64,000 bases of DNA from Cryptomeria japonica (lineage: Eukaryota > Streptophyta > Pinopsida > Cupressales > Cupressaceae): NCBI RefSeq assembly GCF_030272615.1, contig NW_026729201.1, positions 62,001-126,000 of the forward strand. Reading direction: 5' to 3'. Positions 36,166 to 47,422 of the stretch are shown one piece after another. Made by a program: the position numbers and the translations under genes. Position 1 is the first letter of the stretch. Every line of letters begins with the position of its first letter. The notes under the pieces are model-generated. The model was not told the origin of the DNA, searched no databases, and saw only the letters and a list, made by a program, of their open reading frames with translations.

Positions 36166-36470
36166 TGCATCTGTGTCAGACATAATAGCGTCTGTGTGGT
36201 ATAACCATGTCTATGAAGGGCAAAAACACGTCTGTGTTCCAACAGTCAACATCACATTGCAAAAAAAAAAAAATCTCAGAAACGCGTCTGTGTTTGACAT
36301 AATAGCGTCTGTGTGGTATAACCGCGTCTGTGAAGGGCAAAAATGCGTCTGTGTTCCAATAGTCAACATCACACTACAAAAAAAAAAATCTCAGAAACAC
36401 GTCTGTGTTAAATAGAGCTGCGTCTGCATTAGGAAACCGCGTCTGTGAAGTATACAGGCGCGTCTCTGTT
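36166..36470 (+). repeat. CGCGTCTGTG motif array II (leader)
   Basis: Twelve motif copies start at 36166, 36187, 36206, 36227; 36283, 36304, 36323, 36344; and 36398, 36419, 36438, 36459. They form three blocks of about 116 bp, each spaced 21, 19 and 21 bp. Blocks one and two also share GTCAACATCACA and an A run. Confidence 0.9.
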
Positions 36471-36960
36471 CAGAATTGAAAAACTGTTACAGTCCAGCAA
36501 ACAAACACAGTCAATTTCAGAATTCTTGAGCTTCCTAGGTCATTTCTCTAGGGTTTCATTTAGCATTCAACCTGTCTTTGGGTCTCACAAAATCCATCTT
36601 TGCTTCACATCTCACTTTACATTCACACTTGTCTAAACTTGAGTCAAAAGGTCACTTGCTTGTCCTCACTATACTTTGTCAACACACTACATACAACAAC
36701 ACTTTGCTAAGTGGTCCCTCATCAAGGTTTCTTACCTTTGGGTCTCATTTGGTCTTACTTAGAGTCAAGGTCAACTTACCTCATCAAGAGAAACTATCCT
36801 CTCTTTGGAAGTCACACCTACTCTACTACATACATACTTGGTCTTACACTTTGGACATTGCAAGTACACTTCAGATTCATTTACATTCCATCCAACTCTT
36901 GGTCTTCCATACTCTTTCCATTTTCATCTAGTCTCACACATCTTAGTCAATACCTAGTTC

Positions 36961-39900
36961 ATGGTTGAAACCCGTCTTCAAAAATTTAGGAGAGAAACTA
37001 AAGAGGCTCAAGAGTCCACAAACATGAGTTCTTATGAGTATGACAATGATATCTTTTTCAATTCTGATCATACTACATTACCTGACATGGATGCCTATAG
37101 AAACATTTCAAATGTTGAGAACATGGACACTACAAACAACAATGATACACACAATGATGATATGGACAACTTTTCAGTACATTCAGCAGATGTGGAAGAA
37201 TCCATTATGGATCCCCATTTCAATCGATTGGTTGAGGAAATAATGAGGAGGGATAGACAATACTTCTTACAAATGATGGCACAAAGTGGAGCCAAGATAC
37301 CTCATGATTTTGACATGTCTCAAATAATGGAAAATCGACCTTTGCAACAACCTCGCTCCAACATGGATCAAAGGAGACCTAATAGTGGAGGCAACAAAGG
37401 ACCACATAGGGTACTTGAATCACCATCATCTTTGCTTCAAAAACCAGAGGTCCCACATACACATGGTCAAGCATATGATACTCACCTTCGCAGACCATTA
37501 TGGAAGTCTTGTGGAGAAAAATATGCTCAATCACATATCAATGCTAAGGATCAACCACCAAAGCAATGGGATATTCAAAGGCATGCTCAAAATTTGGACA
37601 CAAGGAAACCCCGTGTCAAATTTGGGGGCAATACAATAGAACATGACATGCCTGTAGAGTATGGTATACATGGACAAAATAGATATTTCATTCCTCAACA
37701 TGAATCTATACCAAGTGGTCCATACATGCAGCATCACTATAGACCTCCTCCATATGAACATGTGTATGATCAATATCATCCATATATGCAACATGCTTCT
37801 CCTCCAATTGGTGCCTCAAGCATGGGGTATGGTCCAAGAAGTCGATCTCCACCTAAGAACAATTTGGAGCAACAAATCAGGGACTTACAAAAGAAAATGG
37901 AGGACATAAATACACCGAAGCCAACATACACAATGAGAGACATATGTCCTTATCCATTTGACAAGAGCATTCCAATGCCTCCTTTTCCTACACACTTTGT
38001 GACGCCTAAATTTGATAAGTATAGAGGAAAAGGGGATCCTAAGGCACACATAAGATAGTTTTTCATAGCTTGCATTGAGATAGCAACAGAAGAGACATAT
38101 TTGATGAGATTATTCCCACAAAGCTTAGGTGATCAAGCTATGGAATGGTTCTCCCAACTTCCACCTGGAATTAAGTCATGGGGTGACTTAGCAGAGGCAT
38201 TTATTCAACATTTCTCCTACAATATAGAGACAGACATATTAGTCACTACTTTGTGCAACACCAAGCAAAAAGAGGGAGTCTTTTGCATCATTTTTACAAA
38301 GATGGAGAAATCTAGCTAGCAGATGCTCTTGTGAAATTCCACAAAAACAAATGGTAGAAATGTTCACCCAAAATGTTAACAAAGACATTGGCTATGATCT
38401 AGGAAAAGCTTGTTTTTCCACCTTCAAGGAAGTTATTGAAAAAGGCTTAGCGACATAAAAGGTCCTAATTGAACAAGGAGTCATCAAGATATTCAAGGAA
38501 AACAAAGATGACTTTAAAGGAAAAGACAAGCCAAGATTTTGGAATAAAAACAAGAACACAGTCAATGATGGTGTTGTTGATGCCAACACAATGCGACCCA
38601 AATTCATCTTTTCGGGATCAAGTTCTACAAACAATCAAGTGAATACTCAAACAACTTCCAGATCACGAAGGAAGTACACTCCATTGGGAGAACCACTTGA
38701 GTCAGTTTTCAAGAAGCTTGTGGCAAACAAGGTAATCACAGTTCTAGATTTTCCTCCATATGAACCAAAGGTTAAACCAAATTGGTGGAATGATGATGAG
38801 TATTGTGAATTTCATAAGAGCAAGGGTCATAAGACAGGAAATTGTCATCAACTGAAGAACATCATACAAGATCTCATTGATAGAGGTGACATTGAGATTG
38901 AGGGACATTCCTCCAATCAAGAACATGAGATGTTTAAGGAACCATTCCCAAAGCATGACAAGGGAAAAGCTAAAGCCACAGATGACCAAACCAACTATAC
39001 CAGAGCATCCTACAACGATGATTCAACTATCAATCACATCTCGATGGACAATTATGTCTCTACCATTATCATCAAGGACAAAGTGTCTAAGAATTCTACT
39101 TGGAGACCTAGGATTGTCTTAAAAGGTGTTGGATCTTCTTCTGAACCTACCTCTAAATGTCATGTCACAACTCGTCGAGGTAAAATCACTTTGCAAGGTG
39201 CTCCAACTAAAAACACCGCTTCTTCATCAACCAAACCTGAGTATGACCTTGTAGAACAACTAGGGAAGACACCTACGCTCATCTCCATCCTTGAGCTATT
39301 ACGCAATTCTCCTGCACATAAAGCCATTCTTGACAAAATCTTGAGAGACACTGCTGTTCCTACTGATCTGAACGTGGACCAGTTTCAAGCCATGGTGGGA
39401 TACCTTTCCATTCCACACTCCCTTACCTTCACAGAAGCCGATGACGCCTCTGTAAGTTAGCCACATAATGCACCATTACACATTGAAGCCTTCATACACA
39501 AACATCGAATAAAAAGAGTCCTGATAGATGGAGGAGCAGGTCTAAACATTTGCACATTAAGCACTATTAAACAATTGGGATATTCAGATAAAGCTGTGAA
39601 TTCTACAAACAAAATTACCATCAAGGCATATGATGATGAAGAGCGTTCATCCAAAGGCACAGTCACCTTACCTCTCAGAGTTGGGCCAGTTAAAAAGGAT
39701 GTGGTTTGTCATGTCCTTGATCTAGAGCTTACATACAACATATTGCTAGGACATCCATGGATTCATGAGATGAGCGCAGTCCCATCTACATATCATCAAT
39801 GTATCAAGTTTCCACACAATGGAGTTGAAGTCACCATCAAAGGTGACCCCAATCCATTCATATATTGCAATAATCTACGACCTAGATCAGAAATAACAAT

Positions 39901-41077
39901 CCCAGTCAATCAAGAAGTTGTTCCATCTTCAGCATATGTGGATCCAGAATCATTAAAATCTTCTACATCAAAACAAGCAAAGATCAAAGAAAAGTTCAAG
40001 TTTAAAGACATGGGATGTGGTGAGTATTTATTCCATGTTGATCAACTCCCACTATCTGCTAAGGTATTCAGTCGACAAGAACAACCTACAAAAAAATTGC
40101 AATGCCAAGGAATTGGGTGTGAACCACCTAGTGTTGTGGCTACTAAGTCTAAATGCAAATCTCCTCTAGGGGTGCAAGCATCTCTTGATATCAATAGTCC
40201 TAAGAATGGTTCCAAAAAGGAATCTATTGAGCATATCACTAGCCCTCTTGAGAACTCACATAGCTTTACCGTTTCATCCACTCATTCCATTTCCACTACA
40301 CTTCCAGACTTGGATCAACAAGAATTACAAAAGCCCTTACTAATTGGGGATCAAAAATCAAGCTTTGAAAAGAAAAATCTAAATGTCAAAACTAAAGAAA
40401 AGTCCTTTAGTTCAAATCAAAATCAAAAGCTATTGGACTCTGCAAAAATCAAAGTCAAGGATAAAAATCCTATGAAGCAAAAAGAACAAGAGTTGATCTC
40501 CCCTAATATCAAAATAACTGGGGGCAAAAGTTCTAAAATTTTAAATCAAAAAGCATACTTGTTGATCCTAAGTCTCCATCATGCTATCCTACTTTCACTT
40601 CTTATCACAATCATAAGCCTTCACAACTCTTCCACTTGTTCCACACATCCATCCCCTTCTAGCGATACATCATGGACCTTTAATGGAGCTTCCTCGTAGG
40701 ACTTTGTTATCAGGGATGCCCAAACTTCTTCAGGTGACACGCATACGGGCCTGTGTAGTCCACACACTAGTAATTCTATCTCAGTTCCTTTATCAAGGAA
40801 GACAGTCACTCAAGATACACATCATTCAGTCAAGGAACGCTGTAGTTACAATCATAAAGTCAAGCCTCGCACATTTGAGGTAGGTGACTTGGTTCTCATA
40901 GAAAACCCCCAAAATCAACAAGATAGAGAGAAGAAGGGCAAGTTCGAATCAAACTGGCTTGGTCCCTACATTATTATAGCAGCATATGGATCTGGTGCAT
41001 ATCAGCTCTCAACTACAAGAGGTGAACCTTTGGAGGATCCTATCAACAACATGCACCTTCGCAAGTTCTACACATAG
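36961..41077 (+). pseudogene. Gypsy gag-protease-integrase tail polyprotein
   Basis: It starts at ATG 36961 and is read in one frame to a TAG at 38056, then to a +1 shift near 38278, then in one frame to the stop at 41075. The first 365 residues are hydrophilic. The retrotransposon gag domain (38000-38440) includes MEWFSQLPPGIKSW. A zinc motif CEFHKSKGHKTGNC (C-x2-H-x4-H-x4-C) lies near 38805. The protease has LIDGGAGLNIC near 39520 and LLGHPWIH near 39745; DGG rather than DSG is common in the Tat group as I recall. A remnant SWTFNGASS looks like the start of RNase H. The integrase C-terminal GPY-type tail (LGPYIIIAAYGSGAYQLS) ends it. RT and the integrase core are gone, yet the joint keeps frame. 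Internal stops are TAG at 38056, TAA near 38456, TAG at 39458 and TAG at 40697. Confidence 0.85.
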
Positions 41078-42800
41078 CTCTTTGGAATATCCTAATTCAA
41101 AAAATACAAAAAAATTAAAAAATTTCAAAAAATACAAAAAAAAAAAAAAATTTTAAAATACAAAAAAAATAAAAAAATTCAAAAGTACAAAAAAATCATA
41201 AAAAACATAAAAATCGTTACTTGGTGAAAACCTAGCAAACAGGCACCTTGTGACACAAAAAACATTGAAAAATCGAAAAAAGTAAAGAGAAATAATTTCA
41301 TCCAACGGTGAAAACCACTTCGGTGGTGCCCTGGGCAAGTACCATGGTGAAAACTAGGTCACCAGCACCATGCGTAGAGACATTGCTCCTCCCTCCTTCA
41401 GGATTCTCTTTCATCACTTCACTTTGCACACACTCATGACCAATTCATCCATAATAAACTCACCCATTCCCATCATGGCTTGTTATTGATCTCCCTAAGA
41501 TTAGTTAGCCATTCATAATAAACCTCCCTTTTCACCTCCCTTTCCATCCATGATAAATCAGATCCTATCTGTGGCTAAGGCAAATCCTACGTCTAGTGAT
41601 GGGTGTGGAATTGAGAACATCACATGTTTTGAGGAGTACAGTTTCTTCCAGCTTCCTTCAATCTATTCGCGCACAATCCGCAATAAAGTTTCATCTTCTC
41701 CACAATAAAGTATCAGTTTCATGGATTCAGTCAATTTCAGATGAGACACAGTAGCAACAATGGGCTTCAACAAATCAAATCTTTCAATAGACTCAGACAA
41801 CATATGGTTCAGTGCTATCTATCCTTTCTGTGAAAGTAAACATTATGACCACAATCGAATAAGATTTATACAAGTGACAAGAGACACTAAACTTGAGGAC
41901 TACAGTGGATGTTGGTGTCGAGTCTTGGTTTTCTTTTGATTTCATCTTTTTTGGTGACATGTCTTTTAGCTTTTCTAGGATGTCTTTGACTAGAAAGGCG
42001 AGGATGGGGTATCATCACCTATTTGTATTTGCTGTCTGTGTATTGTCTCTTAGTAATGCTATGACTTGTCCAAGGATATGAGGACACTGTGAGTCTAGTG
42101 TGAACTGGGGCATTCCTTGTTTGTGACTGTCTTATCTCCATGCAAACAGGTACAATGACTTTCTAGGACGAACATATGCCTCGATTGTCATAACCTACTT
42201 GCCATAATAAAGCTCAATGATGATAACACACAAGAAGCTCTTTCAATTTCATATCTTCTGTCTTCCATCCCCCTTTCTTGATTGACTTCCATCATCCTTC
42301 TTGAGTCCACGTAGCCTGCTATCACATGACTGAGTATAATGACACACCAAAAACATTTGCATTTCATGTAGTTGCACTTGCATTACCACATATTAAGCAT
42401 TTCATACATACATATAGATATCACAATTGCATCACATCTTGCACACAACACGTGTTAGCAATCTTACATTTTCATCATGTAAATTGTTATTTGCATTATC
42501 ATATTCGTCTACATTTCATACATTCACATTCACATATGCATAACATATAAAACATAAAAGAACAAAAAAAAATATATTGCATTGCATCATATACATATTT
42601 GCATCCATATCATAAGCATCACATAAGAACATCTCATCACATAGGTACACATGCATATAGCTACCGCAAAGATGAATCATCTCATATATATATATAAAGT
42701 GTCATGATACAATGATGTCAAAATCATATGGCTACAAAAGCACCCGCAGGTGTCTACAATACAAAAATGGTACAATACCAATACATAGGGAGCCCTCTAT
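41078..42800. other. Non-coding region between pol and the antisense ORF
   Basis: A-rich runs (41095-41215) are followed by GGTGAAAACC words around 41221-41360, then by AT-rich sequence with CATCACAT-type words. No gene is seen. Confidence 0.5.
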
Positions 42801-42802
42801 GG

Positions 42803-44719
42803 CTATGATGAACTCCCTCCCTCAGAGCCACCTAGCCTCGATGGAATCTGAGCCCCTGAAGGACCTGCCCTAGGATCATCCCGCCTGTCCCCTCTATCTG
42901 GTGGTGGTGGAGGACCCATAACCCCACCACTCGATGCCTGTCTCCTCTAGCTCCCTCCCATAGCTGTCGCTGTACGCGATGGTCTATGGAAGCTCCTCGC
43001 CCGCTGATCTGCTAGCACTGCACCATAGTAGAGATCTCGCCAGTAGGCAATCTCCTCCACTGCTCGCAGGACATAAGCATATCCTGCCCTTGTGTCCTCC
43101 GCTGCCTATCTCCCCACCCTCGGCACTATCTCAGCCTCTATATAATGCTGAATAGCCTGATCATGCTCCCGCTCAGTATCTCTGAGCCTCCTCCTAAGCT
43201 GATCCCTCTCCCTCTCCAACTCCTGGATCTCATCTACCTGGCCCTGGTAGATCTCCCTCAGCTCTATCAGCTCATCCTCCTCTAGGTCAGCCCCCTCCGC
43301 CTCTGCCTGTGGCTCCCCCTGTACAGGTGCCTGCCCCTGTACCTGTACCTGTACTGGTACCTGTCCCTGTATCTGTCCCTGTCCCTATACCTGTACCTGT
43401 CTGGGACCCTGTGTTGCTGGCACCTATAGTGGCAATCCACCGCGACCCCTCACCACCCGAGCCTGTCTCTCCTCACCACCCTCCCTCTGAGGTGCAACCC
43501 TCCTCTCTCCAACTGCTCCCCTCCTCCTCCGTCGGCCTTTGCCCCCATCACCTCCACCATCATCATCATCCCCATCCCCATCTCCATCCAATGGCTCTCC
43601 CAGATCCGTCAACCATGGGAATGGATGCTCTGCCCAGTATGCTATGTACTCAGCATCCATGTCGGCATCCTCAATCTCTGGCTACATGTCCTAGGGTAGT
43701 GGCATCATCTCTACCAGCTATGTAACTACCTGATCATATGATAATAGGGGCCCAAACTGTGCCTGATCTCTGACAGTCCGTGCATACATGCCTGAGCCCC
43801 ATGGCATCCTCTGAATCTTGCCAAACTGTCGACCAACCCTGTCCACTAGCTACCTCTCTAGCACATAGGGCATCCGCCCAATCAGATACCTACTCCAGAT
43901 GGTGTAAGGAAGCTCAACTGCATCATCCTCCCACTGCTCGCATCCCAGATATGGCCTCCATATGACCACATCAATATCGTCTATCACCCATCGCCAGTGC
44001 TCTAACCTACCAATCCGTGGCTGCGATGTGATCATATCATATAAGTGCACAAAGCTGCATCCATGTCCCCTACCTCTAAAGTGTATCAGCCTCATCACCG
44101 GTAGATGCTCGTAAGCCCATACCTGCAACAATGTCACCCCGCAGCCCAATCCCACTGATCCGTGGTACACAAACTAATGCAGCTCATAATAGAGGTGTGC
44201 CAGCACACATGGTCCCCAAGAATATCTGGTGTACTGCGTCACCAGTGTCTCCAGTGCTCCTCCCCAACCCATAGCCAACCCTCATGTCGCTCTATCCGGA
44301 TAGAGGAACCCACTGATCACTCCTCCTACCACTACTAGCAGCGCTAACCCTGTGGCTGTCATGGTGTCCCACGCCATGTGTCCTGCCCTCATCTCCAGTC
44401 CTGGGTCCTGGAATACTCATCTCAAGGCCTCCCTGTCTCCATCTCGATCGTATGGGATCAGCTCCCCATCGATCGGTATCCTTAGTATCCTATATACATC
44501 CTCAAGGGTGACTGTCATCTCACCCATCGGCAAATGAAATGTACAGGTCTCGGAGTGCCATCTCTCCGCCAGCGTAGTCAACAGTCCCATGTTCGCCCAA
44601 AACTCAGGCACATACAGAGCATGTCTTAGTCCCATCTCCTCAATAGCTGCTCGGTCCTCGAAGGACAGCTCAGGTCGCAACCTTTGAGTAGACGGGAATC
44701 TCTCCCGTGACTCCAACAT
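42803..44719 (-). pseudogene. Antisense plant mobile domain (PMD) ORF
   Basis: The minus strand can be read in one frame for 639 codons, interrupted only by stop codons. The N-terminal part has PMD features: FWANMGLLTTLAERWHSET, TFHLPMGEMTVTLEDVYRIL and RIPIDGE (44640-44460), then the helical body to about 43850. PMD proteins (MAIN/MAIL1 type) act in silencing and gene expression in plants and also occur in retrotransposons. The C-terminal part has an Asp/Gly-rich stretch, a GKGRRRRRG basic patch, Gln-Val/Gln-Gly repeats from a 6-bp minisatellite (43318-43405), a coiled coil (ELERERDQLRRRL) and a Pro/Arg tail. Nine TAG and one TGA stops interrupt it. CTGCAG just before 44730 may be a splice acceptor, so the true start is uncertain. 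Confidence 0.75.
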
Positions 44720-44765
44720 TGGCAAATACTCCTGCAGTCAAGCAAATCACTCATGTCAGTCATAG

Positions 44766-45041
44766 TGGCATTCCCTGTTTATCACAAAATGCTACTTTTT
44801 ATCTAAATGCATATGGCTATCTATCCTAGTGACACTCACTGTTCATCACAAAGTGTTGCTTCTATCCTAGTGGTACTCCCCGTTCATCACAAAGTACTAC
44901 GTGTGTGACACTCACTATTCATCACAAAGTGTTACTCACATTTGCACTCCCTGTTCATCACAAAGTGCTGCTTATATTTTAGTACTCCCTGTTCATCACA
45001 AAGTACTCTATCTTGGTACTCACTTTTCATCACAAAGTGCC
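44766..45041. repeat. Array of seven hairpins with covarying stems
   Basis: Seven units share a 15-nt loop close to CCCTGTTCATCACAA (or CACTGTTCATCACAA), starting at 44773, 44837, 44878, 44913, 44949, 44987 and 45021. Each loop is closed by a stem whose sequence differs but still pairs: GCATT/AATGC, ACACT/AGTGT, GGTACT/AGTACT (with a G-T pair), ACACT/AGTGT, GCACT/AGTGC, AGTACT/AGTACT and GGTACT/AGTGCC. Some stems extend to 8-9 bp with G-T pairs. A decayed eighth unit may lie near 45115. Its position is the 3' region of the genomic RNA and also the leader of the antisense ORF. Confidence 0.85.
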
Positions 45042-45174
45042 TTGATCTATCCTAGTCTTCCCTAGAGGACCTGCTTGAGTGTATCCTCTCAGCAGCTTAT
45101 CCAATCGACAGCGTATGTTCATCACAGAACTGCCGATTTGGCCTAGAAGACAAAAATTCACACTTTTTAAACAC

Positions 45175-45455
45175 AAGCGTGCTTACCTGACATAAACGCA
45201 CTTGAAGACTGCACATACGTGCTTGAAAAACACAGACGCACTTGAAAAACATAGACGTGCTTGACACACAAAGATGTGCCTATGCTCTGCACAGACGCGC
45301 CTAGGCGACATAGATGTGCCTTCTTGGCACAGACGCGATTGACTATCACAAACGCGGCCGCATTTGACACAGACGTGGTTTCACACGCAGACGTACCTGG
45401 CACAAACACAGATGCGCCTCGCGAGCATAGACGCGGCTAGCACCAACGCAGATGT
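45175..45455 (-). repeat. CGCGTCTGTG motif array III (inverted)
   Basis: About fifteen copies of CACAGACGCG-like sequence, the reverse complement of the leader motif, have core positions 45175, 45195, 45216, 45235, 45254, 45273, 45294, 45313, 45332, 45351, 45372, 45390, 45411, 45430 and 45451. Spacing is 18-21 bp. Read on the minus strand they lie upstream of the antisense ORF. Confidence 0.85.
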
Positions 45456-45970
45456 GCTTAAACATTTTTTACTTTTTTGGGATCCTATTCTAAGTGCATT
45501 TATTGCTCTATCTAGCATGCATTAATGACAAGAATAAATGCATCAAAGTACGAGGAGGTTTCATGGTACTTACCGGCTCTCCTGCCTCTGCTGGCCTCTG
45601 AAATCGACGAATGCGGTCAAATCTATGAACGAAGGCCATCACTGCTAACTGCTGCTGCTCTTTTCTCTCTCTGCAATCTGCTCTCATAGATGTGTAGATG
45701 ACAATGAGGATGTATTTTCCCCCGTGGTCTATCTTATAGACTACCCTAGCCCTCACCTTCGTTTCCCGAGTCAGTCTTCATTATCCCGTGACTCTATCAC
45801 TTTATTCGGTCAGTCCATTCTAGCCTCTCTTTCTTATCGAGAGATTGTCTGCAACCTTTCTAGACATTTTCATCCAATCTCTCGAGGGGGCATATCATTC
45901 CCATCTTGGGGCAACTCTGTATCAGTTCATATTATCTTCTTTGAAACAACGCGACAAGCCGCATTGTCTC

Positions 45971-45984
45971 AAAGAGGGGCAAAA
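45971..45984 (+). other. Polypurine tract
   Basis: AAAGAGGGGCAAAA lies immediately before the 3' LTR. It would prime plus-strand DNA synthesis. One C interrupts the purines. Confidence 0.8.
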
Positions 45985-46764
45985 TGTAGACACCTAAAAT
46001 TGTCATGTCTAATTAAATAAATATTTTATTTATTTAATTATCTAAGCTTAATTCTTCTATTAATTAAATAAATCCTTATTTACTTAATTAATTCAATTAT
46101 CCTCTTCTAGCCTTATTTCTCATTTAAATAAATACATTTATTTATTTAAATTATCCTTTTCCTAAATTAAATAAATATTTTTATTTATTTAATTATCCCA
46201 CTTCTTCTATTAATTAAATAAATCTTTATTTATTTAATTAATTCATTAATCTTTTCTACTCATGACACATGTCATTCATCTCTTAATTCCTACACTATCT
46301 ACCCCTTTCATTAGTTTATTATTTCTTTTACCTACCCTCTAATCATAGTCGACCTCCTTTTACACCTCTCAATCTTATCCCTCCATTTCATATAGTGTCT
46401 TCTATATAAGGAGATGCTTCCTTCATTATGGGACCCTAATGATTCATTATAATCAATCATCTTGAGGACTTGACTACACTACGATCCTACTTGCAACCAC
46501 ATTCCGTTCTTTGTTGAGCTCTTGTGCACATAAAATCTAAGAGCAAATACATCAAACAAGATCAATGGAGATAGGAAGAATGGAGATCCAAACCCTATTG
46601 GACATGTGATGGTATAATCTTTGTGATTTCATTTGATTTGCATTGTCTTAGGTAATCTTCATATGTTATGGTGGATCTTTGTTGTTGTTAGGCTAGGGTT
46701 TTGTGGTTGAATTCATTTAGCCTTTCAATATTATTATTATTGTTATCCATTTTCACCATATACA
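45985..46764 (+). repeat. 3' LTR of the gypsy element
   Basis: This is 780 bp, the same length as the 5' LTR, with 12 substitutions by direct comparison (8 transitions, 4 transversions) and no gaps. The TATA box is at 46403-46410. Confidence 0.95.
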
Positions 46765-46769
46765 GTTAC

Positions 46770-47408
46770 AACCTAGTGCACACTGCTTAATCACAATAGG
46801 AGCCTCACTGACTACATAAAATTCTAGACAACAATCCGAAGAAGTGAGAACTCCTAAGATAGCATCTTCTATGCCAAAATACAGTTTTGGTTTAAGTTAT
46901 GTCTATTTCGATAAAAACCCTAAACCTCTATATCGGAATAACCCTTACAATAAATTCCTCATATAAATAGTCTCTGATATATTTTGCATCATATCACATT
47001 TACATATGCATTACATTATATCCCTATCAAATCCTTCTTATTTAAAATGATCTAATTAATCTGCCCTATATACCCTATACAAATTTATGCCTTATGTCGG
47101 CTTACAAGGATATATACAATATCATATTACATGTTGGCCATATAACATAAATAAATAAACATTAAAATAAGTTGCCTATGCTGGATCCAAGATAAGTCGA
47201 CCTCCAATACTGATAACCTTAACTATACCATATCGGCCTACTTTGCCGGTGACCAAAGAAATCTTCTATCCTGTCAATGTCAGTGTCGGTGCCGATGTAA
47301 AGTCTATGAGGTGCCTTCCAATACACCATATGAAGTCGGAACACAAAATCATGTTGCCATCAATGACAACATAATGAAACGTAACCAAAGGAGTGTCAAT
47401 TGCCAACA
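46770..47408 (-). mobile_element. Copia LTR, proximal part (split by the gypsy element)
   Basis: Continuation of the LTR at 33532-33814. On the minus strand it starts TGTTGGCAATTGACA at 47408, the same start as the plus-strand LTR at 63410. Confidence 0.75.
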
Positions 47409-47422
47409 ATCTCCCCCTTTGG
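47409..47422 (-). other. Copia polypurine tract
   Basis: On the minus strand, CCAAAGGGGGAGAT directly precedes the LTR start at 47408. Confidence 0.75.

Larger units (their letters stand above)
33810..46769 (+). mobile_element. Ty3/gypsy (Tat-like) retrotransposon, RT-less, with GTTAC target duplication
   Basis: This complete insertion is bounded by 780-bp LTRs (33815-34594 and 45985-46764). The target duplication GTTAC is present at 33810-33814 and 46765-46769. The LTRs differ at 12 positions without gaps, about 1.5 percent. The order is LTR, primer site, 2.4-kb leader with motif arrays, gag-protease-integrase tail, a 4.9-kb 3' region with an antisense plant-mobile-domain ORF and hairpin array, polypurine tract, LTR. 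The reverse transcriptase, most of RNase H and the integrase catalytic core are absent, so transposition would need enzymes from a related autonomous element. The protein motifs and the antisense ORF point to the Tat branch. Confidence 0.9.

Noticed and set aside
35902-36931. Forward frames in the gypsy leader (61 to 144 codons)
   Set aside because: They overlap the phased motif arrays and have no protein motif; repetition explains their length.
43309-43725. Forward frame rich in Val-Pro repeats
   Set aside because: It is the shadow of the 6-bp minisatellite and Asp/Arg-rich part of the antisense PMD ORF. The antisense frame has the family motifs.
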